Below, piece after piece: positions 36,209-44,556 of a stretch of DNA of 64,000 nt (positions are counted from its first letter, which is position 1; each line of letters starts with the position of its first letter). Position numbers and translations under genes: made by a program. The notes under the pieces were generated by a model. The model did not search any database. It saw only the letters and a list, made by a program, of their open reading frames with translations, and was not told where the DNA came from. The stretch is taken from positions 1-64,000 of the forward strand of contig CAMCMB010000033.1 of the NCBI GenBank assembly GCA_945875845.1, in the 5' to 3' direction. The DNA is from Pirellula staleyi DSM 6068 (GTDB lineage Bacteria; Planctomycetota; Planctomycetia; Pirellulales; Pirellulaceae).

Positions 36209-36613
36209 GGGTCATGACGTGACGACAGGGCTCGCTATTTCACACAATTCCGGCACCGACGGAAGTGCCTGACTCATCACCGAAATAAATAATCCGCCCG
36301 TGAGCATGTTGAATACCACTGGACTTAACCGTCTACGGAAGCAATCAAGCCGTCGAGAGATCCAAGAGTTTCTCCCACTTGGCACGTTCTATGCTCTTCT
36401 TGTCCAGCACTATCGGTACTTTGGGACGCGCGGAGAGCCTGAGCCATCGAAGAGATAACGCATCGGGAAACCAATGCAAACAGTGATCAAAAGATCGTCC
36501 GCTTAAGGACATTGCCATTTTTAGGAAAATCAACCGACGCCGGCAGTGACATATCGGGCAATCGCGATCCAAGTGCATTACGACGTTTGCAACAAGGGAA
36601 GGTTTTTGTGCTC

Positions 36614-37567
36614 ATGATTCAGTTGTTCCCCAAGGTCGTTAGGAATTTACTCTTGCGAATTAGCGACACCGAAGTGTCTTTTATAAGGCGTGGGTTTGAG
36701 CCATCGAGTTTGCAGCCTCATCTAGAAGAAATAGGTAGATCATTCCTTTTTGGCTACCATCTCGCTCTCGATGACGCATCCGTTTTTTCGCATGGTAGTT
36801 CGATCGCGAATGGTGACCCAATCTATCAGGGGTTTGTATTCGAAGGTGCGGCGATGGCATTCGCGATAACCGATTCGCTCTCGCTGAGAAAGCGAAACCG
36901 GTGGCAACTGTTTCTTGACGGCATGGGTGCTCCACATCGTTATGTAGTGCATGTGGGGCTTGGTTGGGCGTACGCGAGAATTCCATGGTATCGACGAAAT
37001 CCTGAGAAATACTTGGATCGCTTCGATCCTTTGCTGAGGTGGCTTGTACTCGACGGTTACGGCTTTCATGAAGGCTTTTTCAACTGGGAGAAATGGCTTT
37101 CGTCATCCAACCTTCAACCTCCTTGGAGCGACCAAGGAAAGCGAGTTTTCGATCAAGGGCTTGGACGCAGCCTATGGTTTGTCAAAGGAGCAAATGTAGC
37201 CAAAATCGCGGCGGTAATTGAGTCTCTGTGTCCATCGCGTCGTCCTGATTTTTGGAGCGGAATCGGGCTTGCCGCTTCCTATGCGGGAGATGCGAGTTGC
37301 GACGAGATCGAATCCTTGGTCGAAGCGAGCGGTAGCAGTCGAGACTATTTAGCCCAGGGCGTTACCTTTGGCGCCGAAGCCAGAGAGCTCGCCGACATAC
37401 AGGCGGAACATACCGATCGCATCTGCAAGATCGTTTGCGACATGTCGGCTTCCGAAGCCGCTGAACTGACTCGCACAGCCAAACCAACGTTTCCATGTAA
37501 GCGTTCTGACTATGAAACTTGGCGATCGAATATTCGAGAGTCCCTAAGAAGCCGCGTGACAACATGA
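36614..37567 (+). CDS. DUF1702-family protein, first gene of the enediyne-like cassette
   Basis: 317 residues, cytosolic. The sequence follows the DUF1702 pattern: VSFIRRGFE near the start, SFLFGYHLALDD, FVFEGAAMAFAITDSL, MGAPHRYVVHVGLGWAYARIP and FDPLLRWLVLDGYGFHEGFF. The function of the family is unknown. From memory its genes sit with UnbV/UnbU genes in enediyne-type clusters (E3-like); that mapping should be verified. The ATG at 36614 is preferred to 36512 because it matches the usual family start. Its stop overlaps the next gene's start as ATGA, indicating translational coupling with UnbV. Confidence 0.85.
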   Translation: MIQLFPKVVRNLLLRISDTEVSFIRRGFEPSSLQPHLEEIGRSFLFGYHLALDDASVFSHGSSIANGDPIYQGFVFEGAAMAFAITDSLSLRKRNRWQLFLDGMGAPHRYVVHVGLGWAYARIPWYRRNPEKYLDRFDPLLRWLVLDGYGFHEGFFNWEKWLSSSNLQPPWSDQGKRVFDQGLGRSLWFVKGANVAKIAAVIESLCPSRRPDFWSGIGLAASYAGDASCDEIESLVEASGSSRDYLAQGVTFGAEARELADIQAEHTDRICKIVCDMSASEAAELTRTAKPTFPCKRSDYETWRSNIRESLRSRVTT

Positions 37568-39660
37568 GCAATACTATGTCCAAAACCATGGCAACAAACC
37601 GCCGCGCTCAATTTTTGGGTTTCATCTTGGTGGCAACGTGTTACTTCTTTGCCCGCGAACCCTCAATCAGCCAGGGTGAGCGAAAAGAACTGGCATCCAA
37701 ACTGCACTTTGACCGTTTCGACCTGGGTGTCGAAAAATTTGCTCTGAACGGGCTGAAATCCAAGCGAGCGGTTCATCCGAGCTTAGACCGCATTTCGGCG
37801 TGGATAGGTGGAACAGGCGCTGCGGCGACTCTTTGCGATCTCGATCTTGACGGATTAGACAACGACTTGATCTTGGTCGACACACGGGTCGATCGAATTG
37901 TTGTCATGCCGGTACCCGGCGATGAAATCCATAGCAAACCACGATACGAAGCCTTTGCACTGGATGTTCGCGATCTTCCGATGAATGCAAATACGATGTC
38001 ACCCACGGGCTCGCTCGTAGGTGACTTCAACGAAGATGGGCAAGCGGATGTATTGGTTTACTTTTGGGGACGCACGCCAGTGCTTTTTCTAAAGCAAACT
38101 CATCAGACGCAAGCGAGCCAGCTTGGGTCATCGCAATTTTTCCCGATAGAACTTGTGCCTGAGCTCGTCGGCACGAGCGATGGTCGTTGGTACACACACG
38201 CGGCTACTCAAGCCGATTTCGATGGCGATGGCCATCTCGATTTGATGATCGGCAATTTCTTTCAAGATGGGGCCGACATCCTGAACGAACATGGTACGGG
38301 CATTGCAACGGTGATGCATGAAGGCAAATCCCGAGCGAAGAACGGCGGTGGTGCCAAGCTGTTCCGCTGGCTTTCCGCCTCCGCCGGCAAAGAACCGACG
38401 GTTGTGTACTCAGACCAAAGCTCTGTCCTTGAAAAACATTGTGGAAAGGGTTGGGTCTTGGCCGCCGGAGCTGCCGATCTCGATCGTGACGGGTTGCCTG
38501 AGTTGTATATCGGTCACGACTTTGGTCCCGATCGGCTACTGCATAATCGATCCCAGCCGGGACATTTGGAGTTCGGGCTATGCGAAGGAGTTCGTACCTT
38601 TACCACTCCGCGATCCTTTGTGTTGGGCCGGGACTCATTCAAGGGTATGGGAGTTGGTTTCGGTGATGTCAACGGCGACGGTTTGCTCGACATCTTTGTC
38701 AGCAATATTGCCGACGAATGGGCCCTCCAAGAGAGTCATTTTCTGTGGGTTAGTACAGGGAATATTGATGATTTCAAGCACAACCGTGCACCTTATGAGC
38801 AAAAGAGCGAACCGTACGGAGTCTCGCGGAGTGGTTGGGGTTGGGATGCCGTCCTGGTGGATCTTGATAATGATGGACGACTCGAAGCGATCCAGGCAAC
38901 TGGGTTTGCCAAGGGCGTTGTTACCCAAGATTCCAAGCTGTCGTGGATTGACCGCATGTTGTTCTCGGCCGGATTTCTTCAACACGGCATCAACCGTTGG
39001 GCAGAACTGCAAGCCGTGGGGACGACAAACGATCGACTTATTAACGACCCGCGGGCTTGGCCTAAAATACAGACTCCTACGGCGACCCTAAGCGGTTACG
39101 ACAATAACCCGATCTATGTTTCGTCGGCTTCAGGTCGATACGTAGATATATCCGCCGACATTGGCCTTGGAGATCCGTTTAATACCAGGGGTATAGCCGT
39201 CGCCGATACCGATGGAAACGGTTCGATGGACTTCGTTTATGCGAATCAGTGGGAACCTTCGGTTTTCTTTCGCAACTCCACCGCAAACCATAACAAATCA
39301 CTTTCACTGCGCCTTGTGCTTCCTCTGGACGACGAAGTTCCTTTCGAGATCGATCCAAGTGCAGAGTCAGTAGGTAGCTTGGCCATTGGAGCAACGGCCA
39401 CGATTAAGCGTGAACCGGAAACGAATCCCGTCTCAGGAACTGCCCAACGAACGGGACTGGTTTCGGTGGCCGAAGTCCTATCGGGCATCGGCCATTCGGG
39501 ACATAGCTCACAAGAAATTCATTTTGGTCTAGGTGAATATCCAAACGCGACCATCGATGTTGAGCTTCGATGGAGAACCAGGAAAGGAGACTTGGTCTCG
39601 CGAACCGTTTCTATAGCCCCTGGTCGTCACACAATCTTGCTCGGTACTTCAAGCAAATAG
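37564..39660 (+). CDS. UnbV-type FG-GAP/ASPIC protein (enediyne E4-like)
   Basis: 698 residues. A signal or anchor (AQFLGFILVATCYFFA) is followed by FG-GAP/VCBS repeats: DLDLDGLDNDLIL, DFNEDGQADVLVYFW, DFDGDGHLDLMIGNFF, DLDRDGLPELYIGHDFG, DVNGDGLLDIFVSNI, DLDNDGRLEAIQAT, DTDGNGSMDFVYA. A C-terminal ASPIC/UnbV domain has GSLAIGATATIKRE and SSQEIHFGLGEYPNATIDV. Family members are encoded beside enediyne polyketide synthases, where their role is undefined. It starts at 37564 by a 4-base overlap with the DUF1702 gene and ends 8 bases before the UnbU gene. Confidence 0.9.
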   Translation: MSNTMSKTMATNRRAQFLGFILVATCYFFAREPSISQGERKELASKLHFDRFDLGVEKFALNGLKSKRAVHPSLDRISAWIGGTGAAATLCDLDLDGLDNDLILVDTRVDRIVVMPVPGDEIHSKPRYEAFALDVRDLPMNANTMSPTGSLVGDFNEDGQADVLVYFWGRTPVLFLKQTHQTQASQLGSSQFFPIELVPELVGTSDGRWYTHAATQADFDGDGHLDLMIGNFFQDGADILNEHGTGIATVMHEGKSRAKNGGGAKLFRWLSASAGKEPTVVYSDQSSVLEKHCGKGWVLAAGAADLDRDGLPELYIGHDFGPDRLLHNRSQPGHLEFGLCEGVRTFTTPRSFVLGRDSFKGMGVGFGDVNGDGLLDIFVSNIADEWALQESHFLWVSTGNIDDFKHNRAPYEQKSEPYGVSRSGWGWDAVLVDLDNDGRLEAIQATGFAKGVVTQDSKLSWIDRMLFSAGFLQHGINRWAELQAVGTTNDRLINDPRAWPKIQTPTATLSGYDNNPIYVSSASGRYVDISADIGLGDPFNTRGIAVADTDGNGSMDFVYANQWEPSVFFRNSTANHNKSLSLRLVLPLDDEVPFEIDPSAESVGSLAIGATATIKREPETNPVSGTAQRTGLVSVAEVLSGIGHSGHSSQEIHFGLGEYPNATIDVELRWRTRKGDLVSRTVSIAPGRHTILLGTSSK

Positions 39661-39668
39661 GTTTGTAC

Positions 39669-40748
39669 ATGATTCAAGCATCCAACACGATTCAAGCATC
39701 AAGCAATCCCTCGATATCGCGTAATCCCACGGTATCGCTTAATCCCGCGGTATCGCTTAATCCCACGGTATCGCTGTACCCAAATCGCAATGCGCATCTT
39801 CGATTGTTTGCGCTCTGGTACTTTGCAATTTTGATGATTGCCTGGAACATAGCTGGGCACACCTTTCTTGGGTTTGAGCAATCATGGGCGATGCCTTTCG
39901 TGGCTATTCTTTCCGCTTGTTTAACACAGATAGTGCTGGAATGGGTTGACGCTCGCTCGCTCGGTCGCAAACCTCGATTCAGCGGCTCTTGGTTGAGCTT
40001 TGTCAACTTTCTGCCCCCGGCCATGATCTCCGGATTCGCCTGTGCCATGCTGCTCTTTCCCAACGAGCGATTGGGACCGATCGTCTTTGCCTCCGTCCTT
40101 TCGATCGCGTCCAAAGTGTTGTTTCGCATCAGGCTTAGCAACGGTTCCGTCACCCATTTTCTCAATCCATCCAACTTTGGGATTGTCGTAACGTTGCTTC
40201 TGTTTTCGGACGTGGGGCAGGCGCCGCCCTATCAATTTACCGAGAACATTACAGGTTTCTGGCATTGGGCGTTACCAGCCGCAATCTTAGCCACCGGCAT
40301 CGTTGTTCATGGATTTGCAACTGGACGTTTGACGTTATGCATCGCCTGGCTGTTGGGATTCGTCGTCCAGGGTGTTTTTCGAGCGTGGCTAGCTGGCAAC
40401 CCATGGTATGTGCCGCTAATGCCCATGTCGAGCGCTGGCTTTATCCTATTCACGCTTTACATGATTCCAGATCCGGCTACCACACCTATCGTGAAAGGCC
40501 GTCAAGTCGCATTCGGTGTCAGTGTTGCCATCGTTTATGCGGCGCTGCAACTTTTTCACATCGTCTTTGGACTCTTCCTGGCTCTGATTGCGGTGTGTGC
40601 CGTTCGCGGATTATGCATCGCCATTGCAAGCGCGATGAGCAAAGCGAAAACAAAGAGCCAACCGATCACCCGCGTTTCCATCCCCACGGCAAGGCCTGCT
40701 TTTCCCGTTGTCGAGAAAATCGCAGTGCTCGAGGAAGTCAGAGCTTAG
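39669..40748 (+). CDS. UnbU-type membrane protein (enediyne E5-like)
   Basis: 359 residues with eight or more hydrophobic segments. After a repetitive N-terminus (about residues 13-36, four NPxVSL-like hexapeptides encoded by 18-base DNA repeats), the family core starts: RLFALWYFAILMIAWNIAGH, CLTQIVLEWVDARS, SWLSFVNFLPPAMISGFACAM, and the diagnostic NGSVTHFLNPSNFGIVVTLL. MSSAGFILFTLYMIPDPATTP is also typical. UnbU (E5) proteins belong to the enediyne core neighbourhood and resemble RnfD-like membrane proteins; their role is not established. The gene starts 8 bases after UnbV. Confidence 0.9.
   Translation: MIQASNTIQASSNPSISRNPTVSLNPAVSLNPTVSLYPNRNAHLRLFALWYFAILMIAWNIAGHTFLGFEQSWAMPFVAILSACLTQIVLEWVDARSLGRKPRFSGSWLSFVNFLPPAMISGFACAMLLFPNERLGPIVFASVLSIASKVLFRIRLSNGSVTHFLNPSNFGIVVTLLLFSDVGQAPPYQFTENITGFWHWALPAAILATGIVVHGFATGRLTLCIAWLLGFVVQGVFRAWLAGNPWYVPLMPMSSAGFILFTLYMIPDPATTPIVKGRQVAFGVSVAIVYAALQLFHIVFGLFLALIAVCAVRGLCIAIASAMSKAKTKSQPITRVSIPTARPAFPVVEKIAVLEEVRA
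39705..39776 (+). repeat. Four 18-base tandem repeats inside the UnbU gene
   Basis: Units AATCCCTCGATATCGCGT, then AATCCCACGGTATCGCTT, AATCCCGCGGTATCGCTT and AATCCCACGGTATCGCTG. They encode hexapeptides of the type Asn-Pro-X-Val/Ile-Ser-Leu/Arg. As the unit is a multiple of three, copy number could vary without breaking the frame. Confidence 0.9.
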
Positions 40749-40751
40749 TAC

Positions 40752-41654
40752 ATGCCATTGCTTATAGCCCCTGGAAAAATCATGCAGAAAACACTAACTC
40801 AAACGTGCTATCGCCCACGAATCACGTTTCAAGATACGAATGTCGTTGGAAACGTCTATTTCCTCACGTTTTTTCGCTGGCAAGCGGAATGCCGCGACCT
40901 GTGGCTCCGAGAAAACGATCCCGAACTTTGGCACTCCATTCGCCGAGGTGAATCGCCTTTGATCGTCACTCATTGGTCGACACGTTTCGATGACCCGGTT
41001 GGAGCGACGATTGGCGATGACGTAAGTGTGTCGATGGAATTCGATGAGGATGAGCACCAATACTCAGCTTCCGCCACGATCGAGAGAATCACCGAGAATG
41101 GGGCAGAGACGATCGGCAAGGGCAGCATGCGTTTTCAAACTTCGTCGGCTTATAGCCATGCTCACAATGAGTCGCTGAGTGGACCGTTTTACGAGTTCAC
41201 AACCATGTGTCCCCGAATATCCGTTCTGAATCCACTCGATCTCTTCGCCTGGCAAGGAAAGTGTCGCGAACTATTTTTGGAGGACCATGTACCTAAGTCG
41301 CTCGGTCGAGTCGCAAATCGGCAGCTTGCCCTTCAAACAACATTTGCCTCCGTGGAGCTTCATCAGACTCCGCCCCTCTTGGACGAGGTGCGTGTCGAGA
41401 TGCGTCTTGACGAGATCAAGTGTGGGCAGTTAGGCGTGCGGTTTGACTATTTTGCATTGTCCGAGAACGAGCAAGTAGCCTTCGCAACGGGCCATCAGCG
41501 TATGAGCAGCAAGCGCTATGTTGGATTAGGGATTGTTCCATGCCCCCTTCCAACGGACATGCTGCTTGCCCTGCAATCGTTTACAGACTCCAAGCGAATG
41601 ATAGACAAAATTGAAAACATCATTGAATTCGCCCACAAGGAGGATTTGAGATAG
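40752..41654 (+). CDS. Tandem hot-dog thioesterase, enediyne TEBC-like
   Basis: 300 residues with two hot-dog halves. Half one (about 12-145) has ITFQDTNVVGNVYFLTFFRW followed by QAECRDLWL. Half two (about 150-290) repeats the pattern as LNPLDLFAWQGKCRELFLED and LALQTTFASVEL. The first half strongly resembles CalE7/DynE7-type enediyne thioesterases (TEBC, E10), which release the polyene from the synthase and are about 150 residues with one hot dog. A fused double form is unusual. Substrate is unknown. It is the last gene of the cassette and starts 3 bases after the UnbU stop. Confidence 0.85.
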   Translation: MPLLIAPGKIMQKTLTQTCYRPRITFQDTNVVGNVYFLTFFRWQAECRDLWLRENDPELWHSIRRGESPLIVTHWSTRFDDPVGATIGDDVSVSMEFDEDEHQYSASATIERITENGAETIGKGSMRFQTSSAYSHAHNESLSGPFYEFTTMCPRISVLNPLDLFAWQGKCRELFLEDHVPKSLGRVANRQLALQTTFASVELHQTPPLLDEVRVEMRLDEIKCGQLGVRFDYFALSENEQVAFATGHQRMSSKRYVGLGIVPCPLPTDMLLALQSFTDSKRMIDKIENIIEFAHKEDLR

Positions 41655-41778
41655 GCCAGCTACGGCCAACAAAAAACAATTTTGAGTCCGTTATGACTCG
41701 AGTTGATGTCAGGATGACGTGGGACTGGGATGGACACCCAAACAGTTTGGTTTTTTCTCTCGGAAAAGGGACAATGTT

Positions 41779-42588
41779 ATGCTATCGAGGCTATCGAAAG
41801 TAATCTGTGGTTTGATGATCACAATGGGGCTGGTGTTGCAGCCGTCATCTGCAAGCGGAAGTTTTGTCAATATAATGACAGGATATGATCTACTGTATAC
41901 AACCACGGCGTATTTTGATTTTGACGGGGCTGGGCCTCTTGCGCCTACACCGTTCGTTGGCGTGCCTTTGGGCACATACAATTTTGGAGGGGGACCTAAA
42001 AACGTTGGTAACGCCGACACTATTGTGCACCGCCTTGACCCTGTCACTAATCTCGCCGATGGTGCCTCCCAAACCATTGATGTCGCGATGGTAGCCCTCT
42101 CCCTCCAGAGTCAAAATCAAATCGACTGGAGTGCGTTTGGCGGCAACGCGAACGAATTTGTCAAGACGGTTAGCCTAGTCGACACGGGCAGCACGATGAC
42201 AATCAAAAATAGTTCAGATAACCTTAGCCCACTACTAGAAGGTGGGACATTTGATTCGGAAATAAAAATCCAATTCCAGCTCGAAGGAGTCACTTCGGGT
42301 GCGAAGTCAGGATTCATTACAAAAACGTTTCAACAAACAGGTGCTTTGTGGACACATCTTCCGCCTGCAGGTGCCGTATTGATCAACGGTGTGAATAGCA
42401 ATCTGAATGGGTCAGACCACTTGAACGACTTCTTCACCGGTCTTGCATTTCACGATTCAGGCGATGGCAGTCAACACACAACTATCAATGCTGTGCCAGA
42501 GCCAACTTCGTTGTTTGCCATTGGACTTGCGTGTTTGGCTGCCGGAGGCCGGTTTGCCCGCAAACGTCGCTTACAACAAGCATCGTAG
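41779..42588 (+). CDS. PEP-CTERM sorting-signal protein
   Basis: 269 residues, secreted (signal ICGLMITMGLVLQPSSASG). The C-terminal tail VPEPTSLFAIGLACLAA plus a basic end (RFARKRR) is the PEP-CTERM signal recognised by an exosortase. The middle is Gly/Asn/Asp-rich and beta-like with no known catalytic domain. The start at 41779 follows AAAAGGGACAATG. It lies 124 bases after the thioesterase gene and is probably a separate unit. No exosortase gene is in the window. The role may be envelope or extracellular matrix. Confidence 0.82.
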   Translation: MLSRLSKVICGLMITMGLVLQPSSASGSFVNIMTGYDLLYTTTAYFDFDGAGPLAPTPFVGVPLGTYNFGGGPKNVGNADTIVHRLDPVTNLADGASQTIDVAMVALSLQSQNQIDWSAFGGNANEFVKTVSLVDTGSTMTIKNSSDNLSPLLEGGTFDSEIKIQFQLEGVTSGAKSGFITKTFQQTGALWTHLPPAGAVLINGVNSNLNGSDHLNDFFTGLAFHDSGDGSQHTTINAVPEPTSLFAIGLACLAAGGRFARKRRLQQAS

Positions 42589-42679
42589 CAGTGGTGCTGT
42601 TCTGAAATAAAGTCGGAAATGAATGGATCGGACAGCTTCATCGGCCCGATGGGGTTCGACCGTTCCGGGGCGAATGGTC

Positions 42680-42709
42680 CCGGGGTGCGCAGCGCGACCC
42701 CGGGGCTGG
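42680..42709. repeat. GC-rich hairpin CCCGGGGTGCGC / GCGCGACCCCGGG
   Basis: CCCGGGGT and ACCCCGGG are perfect arms around GCGCAGCGCG. Only the arms themselves are strong; the hairpin may act as a terminator-like or repeat element after the PEP-CTERM gene. Confidence 0.7.
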
Positions 42710-42925
42710 GATGTTGAACGGCTTCGTGATTTGCCGCACCGCCCCGCGCGAAAAAATGCAATCTTGGGCAGGCGGTCCGTCTTGTTGGAGGTGCGGGTTA
42801 GACGCACCTTGGTTGGCTGCCACGCCGTCTCCATTTTTGAGTGCCATGTCCAGTCGCATTATCTTTTGCTACACTCTTCGAATTCCGGATCTAGCGACGA
42901 CTCGACTCCATGTGTGGACCGTGTC

Positions 42926-43045
42926 GACACAGCCGACATAAGTCAAAGTAGTAGGCACATTCCATGTGCCGTCCACCTGGAACCCTGGCAAAAGCTCGAC
43001 GGCGAACGGCACGCGGAGCGTGCCTGCTACTTTGTCGGATGTGTC
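42926..43045. repeat. 120-base MITE-like inverted repeat
   Basis: The left end starts GACACAGCCGACA and continues CAAAGTAGTAGGCAC..GTGCCG; the right end is CGGCACGCGGAGCGTGCCTG then CTACTTTGTCGGATGTGTC. About 40 bases of each end pair with minor mismatches, leaving a short interior. It has no coding capacity, so any movement would need a transposase elsewhere. Confidence 0.75.
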
Positions 43046-43106
43046 AGTGTAGGGCATGGAAGCCACGATCCAAACTTCAACCCAATGACTTCGAAACATT
43101 TTCAAG

Positions 43107-44024
43107 ATGCAGCAACCAGGCTTTGGTGAGCGACTTGCGAACTCGGTTCGCGTCAAGAATAACCCAGTTTGCGTAGGACTTGATCCACGGCTAGAACAAC
43201 TGCCGCCTGGCATTCGAGTTGCCCCAAACGCTTCCCTTGAAACACAAGCCAAGGCATTTGAAAAATTTTGTATCGAGGTCATCGATGCCACACATTCGCA
43301 CGTGCCCGTAGTGAAACCGCAAAGCGCTTTCTTCGAAGAGCTCGGACCCTGCGGTGTCATGGCTCTGGCTCGTGTATGCGAATACGCATCCAACAAAGGC
43401 TTGATCGTGATCATGGATGCAAAACGCAATGACATCGGCACGACTGCCGCGGCCTATGCAAAAGCGTATCTCGGAAATCGTGGACAATGCCCGTTCCATT
43501 CCGATGCGTTGACCGTCAGTCCCTATCTCGGCTCCGACTCATTGGAGCCCTTTTTAGAACGATGTTCGCAAGTAGCCGCTGGCATCTTTGTCTTGGTGAA
43601 AACATCCAACCCTGGGAGCGGTTTTCTTCAGGATTTGCAGAACGATTCTCGCACGATTTCGGAGCGGGTTGCCGACTACGTTCAACAACAAACACTCAAA
43701 TCGGCTAGCACGCCAAATAGCTATGGCGATGTAGGTGCCGTGGTCGGTGCTACCTATCCGGAGCAATTGCAAGCCATGCGCAAGCGAATGCCCAATGCCT
43801 GGATCTTGATCCCCGGCTATGGTGCCCAAGGCGGTTCGGCAAAAGATGTGTCGGTCGGCTTGGACGAGAACGGCCTGGGCGCTATCGTCAATAGTTCGCG
43901 TGGGATCATTTTCGCATTTGAAAACGCAAAATATGCCGGGGCATCCAGTTGGCAAAAGGCTGTCGAACAAGCAACACTGGACATGATCCACGCATTGCAG
44001 GATGCACGACAGTCGGTTTTATGA
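43107..44024 (+). CDS. pyrF: Orotidine 5'-phosphate decarboxylase
   Basis: Decarboxylates OMP to UMP, the last step of pyrimidine synthesis. The length (305 residues) and sequence belong to the long PyrF group. Catalytic residues are in IVIMDAKRNDIG near residue 100, after VKPQSAFFEELG; VGATYPEQL and LIPGYGAQGG with a C-terminal VNSSRGIIFAF phosphate-binding segment complete the pattern. It starts at the first ATG, 61 bases after the MITE-like element. Its stop overlaps the minus-strand LOG pseudogene by a few bases. Confidence 0.95.
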   Translation: MQQPGFGERLANSVRVKNNPVCVGLDPRLEQLPPGIRVAPNASLETQAKAFEKFCIEVIDATHSHVPVVKPQSAFFEELGPCGVMALARVCEYASNKGLIVIMDAKRNDIGTTAAAYAKAYLGNRGQCPFHSDALTVSPYLGSDSLEPFLERCSQVAAGIFVLVKTSNPGSGFLQDLQNDSRTISERVADYVQQQTLKSASTPNSYGDVGAVVGATYPEQLQAMRKRMPNAWILIPGYGAQGGSAKDVSVGLDENGLGAIVNSSRGIIFAFENAKYAGASSWQKAVEQATLDMIHALQDARQSVL

Positions 44025-44556
44025 ACCCTGTTCTTGCGATGCAACCGGCTTGGGAATCAATTTGGGGAACGGTGCCTCAAGCAACCACCAACGAGGTTTC
44101 ATGACTCCATGTGCCGAACCAAACGTCGTTTTTGCGACTTGGCTAATCAAGCTTGCAACTTCCTTTGGCGAGTCGCTGAGAATGAATCGATCGACATCCA
44201 TTTGATCGATGGTTCCTTGGGCAACCATCGTTTTTGGCCGCCTCCATAATGCCCGGCCCGCCTCCAGTCATCACGGTGAAGCCTGCGTTGGCAAGTTCGG
44301 AACCTACCTCTCGCGCCTGCTTGTAGTAGGTATGCGATTCTGTAAATCGCGCTGATCCAAAGACGGTGACACAAGGCCCCACGAAATGGAGGCGACGAAA
44401 GCCGCGAACGATCTCGCGAACTATACGAAATGCCTTGTAGAGTTCGTTAAGTCGACTATTGGGACCTTGCAAAAAGCGACGTTCTTCCTTGACCGATTTT
44501 GATTCGAGCGACTTGTCAATCAAAGGAGTATCCGCAGGGTTCGTAATGGATTTCAA
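44019..44556 (-). pseudogene. Internally deleted LOG-family (TIGR00730-type) gene
   Basis: LOG proteins are Rossmann-like nucleoside monophosphate phosphoribohydrolases. The N-terminal part (from 44556) has VTVFGSARFTESHTYYKQAR, LANAGFTVMTGGGPGIMEAA, the family core. Immediately after this the frame changes, and the next readable part is a C-terminal end (MVAQGTIDQMDVDRFILSDS, frame of 44228-44019). The middle, about 110 residues including the PGGFGTLDE motif, is missing. A frame shift at the junction confirms that the product would not be functional. The break lies near 44220-44240. The gene converges with pyrF. Confidence 0.85.

Larger units (their letters stand above)
35635..36613. other. 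Gene-poor remnant region
   Basis: No intact gene is seen in about 980 bases. It holds small palindromes (GCTGGG/CCCAGC near 35764-35780), GGGGTCAGGCCTC near 35874, a stray copy of the 53.7-kb array unit (35981-36047), an 11-base triplet repeat (36177-36208) and an open frame on the minus strand (36345-36578, 77 residues) with no recognisable domain. This looks like the debris of earlier insertions. Confidence 0.6.
42589..43106. other. Intergenic region with two palindromic elements
   Basis: No gene is seen. It holds a GC-rich hairpin at 42680-42709 and a MITE-like inverted repeat at 42926-43045. Confidence 0.65.

Noticed and set aside
36345-36578. 77-residue minus-strand frame in the debris region
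   Set aside because: No domain, no start context, and no homologous look; kept only as part of the remnant region.
36614-41654. Reading the cassette as a complete enediyne biosynthetic cluster
   Set aside because: No polyketide synthase or tailoring genes are present, so production of an enediyne cannot be claimed.
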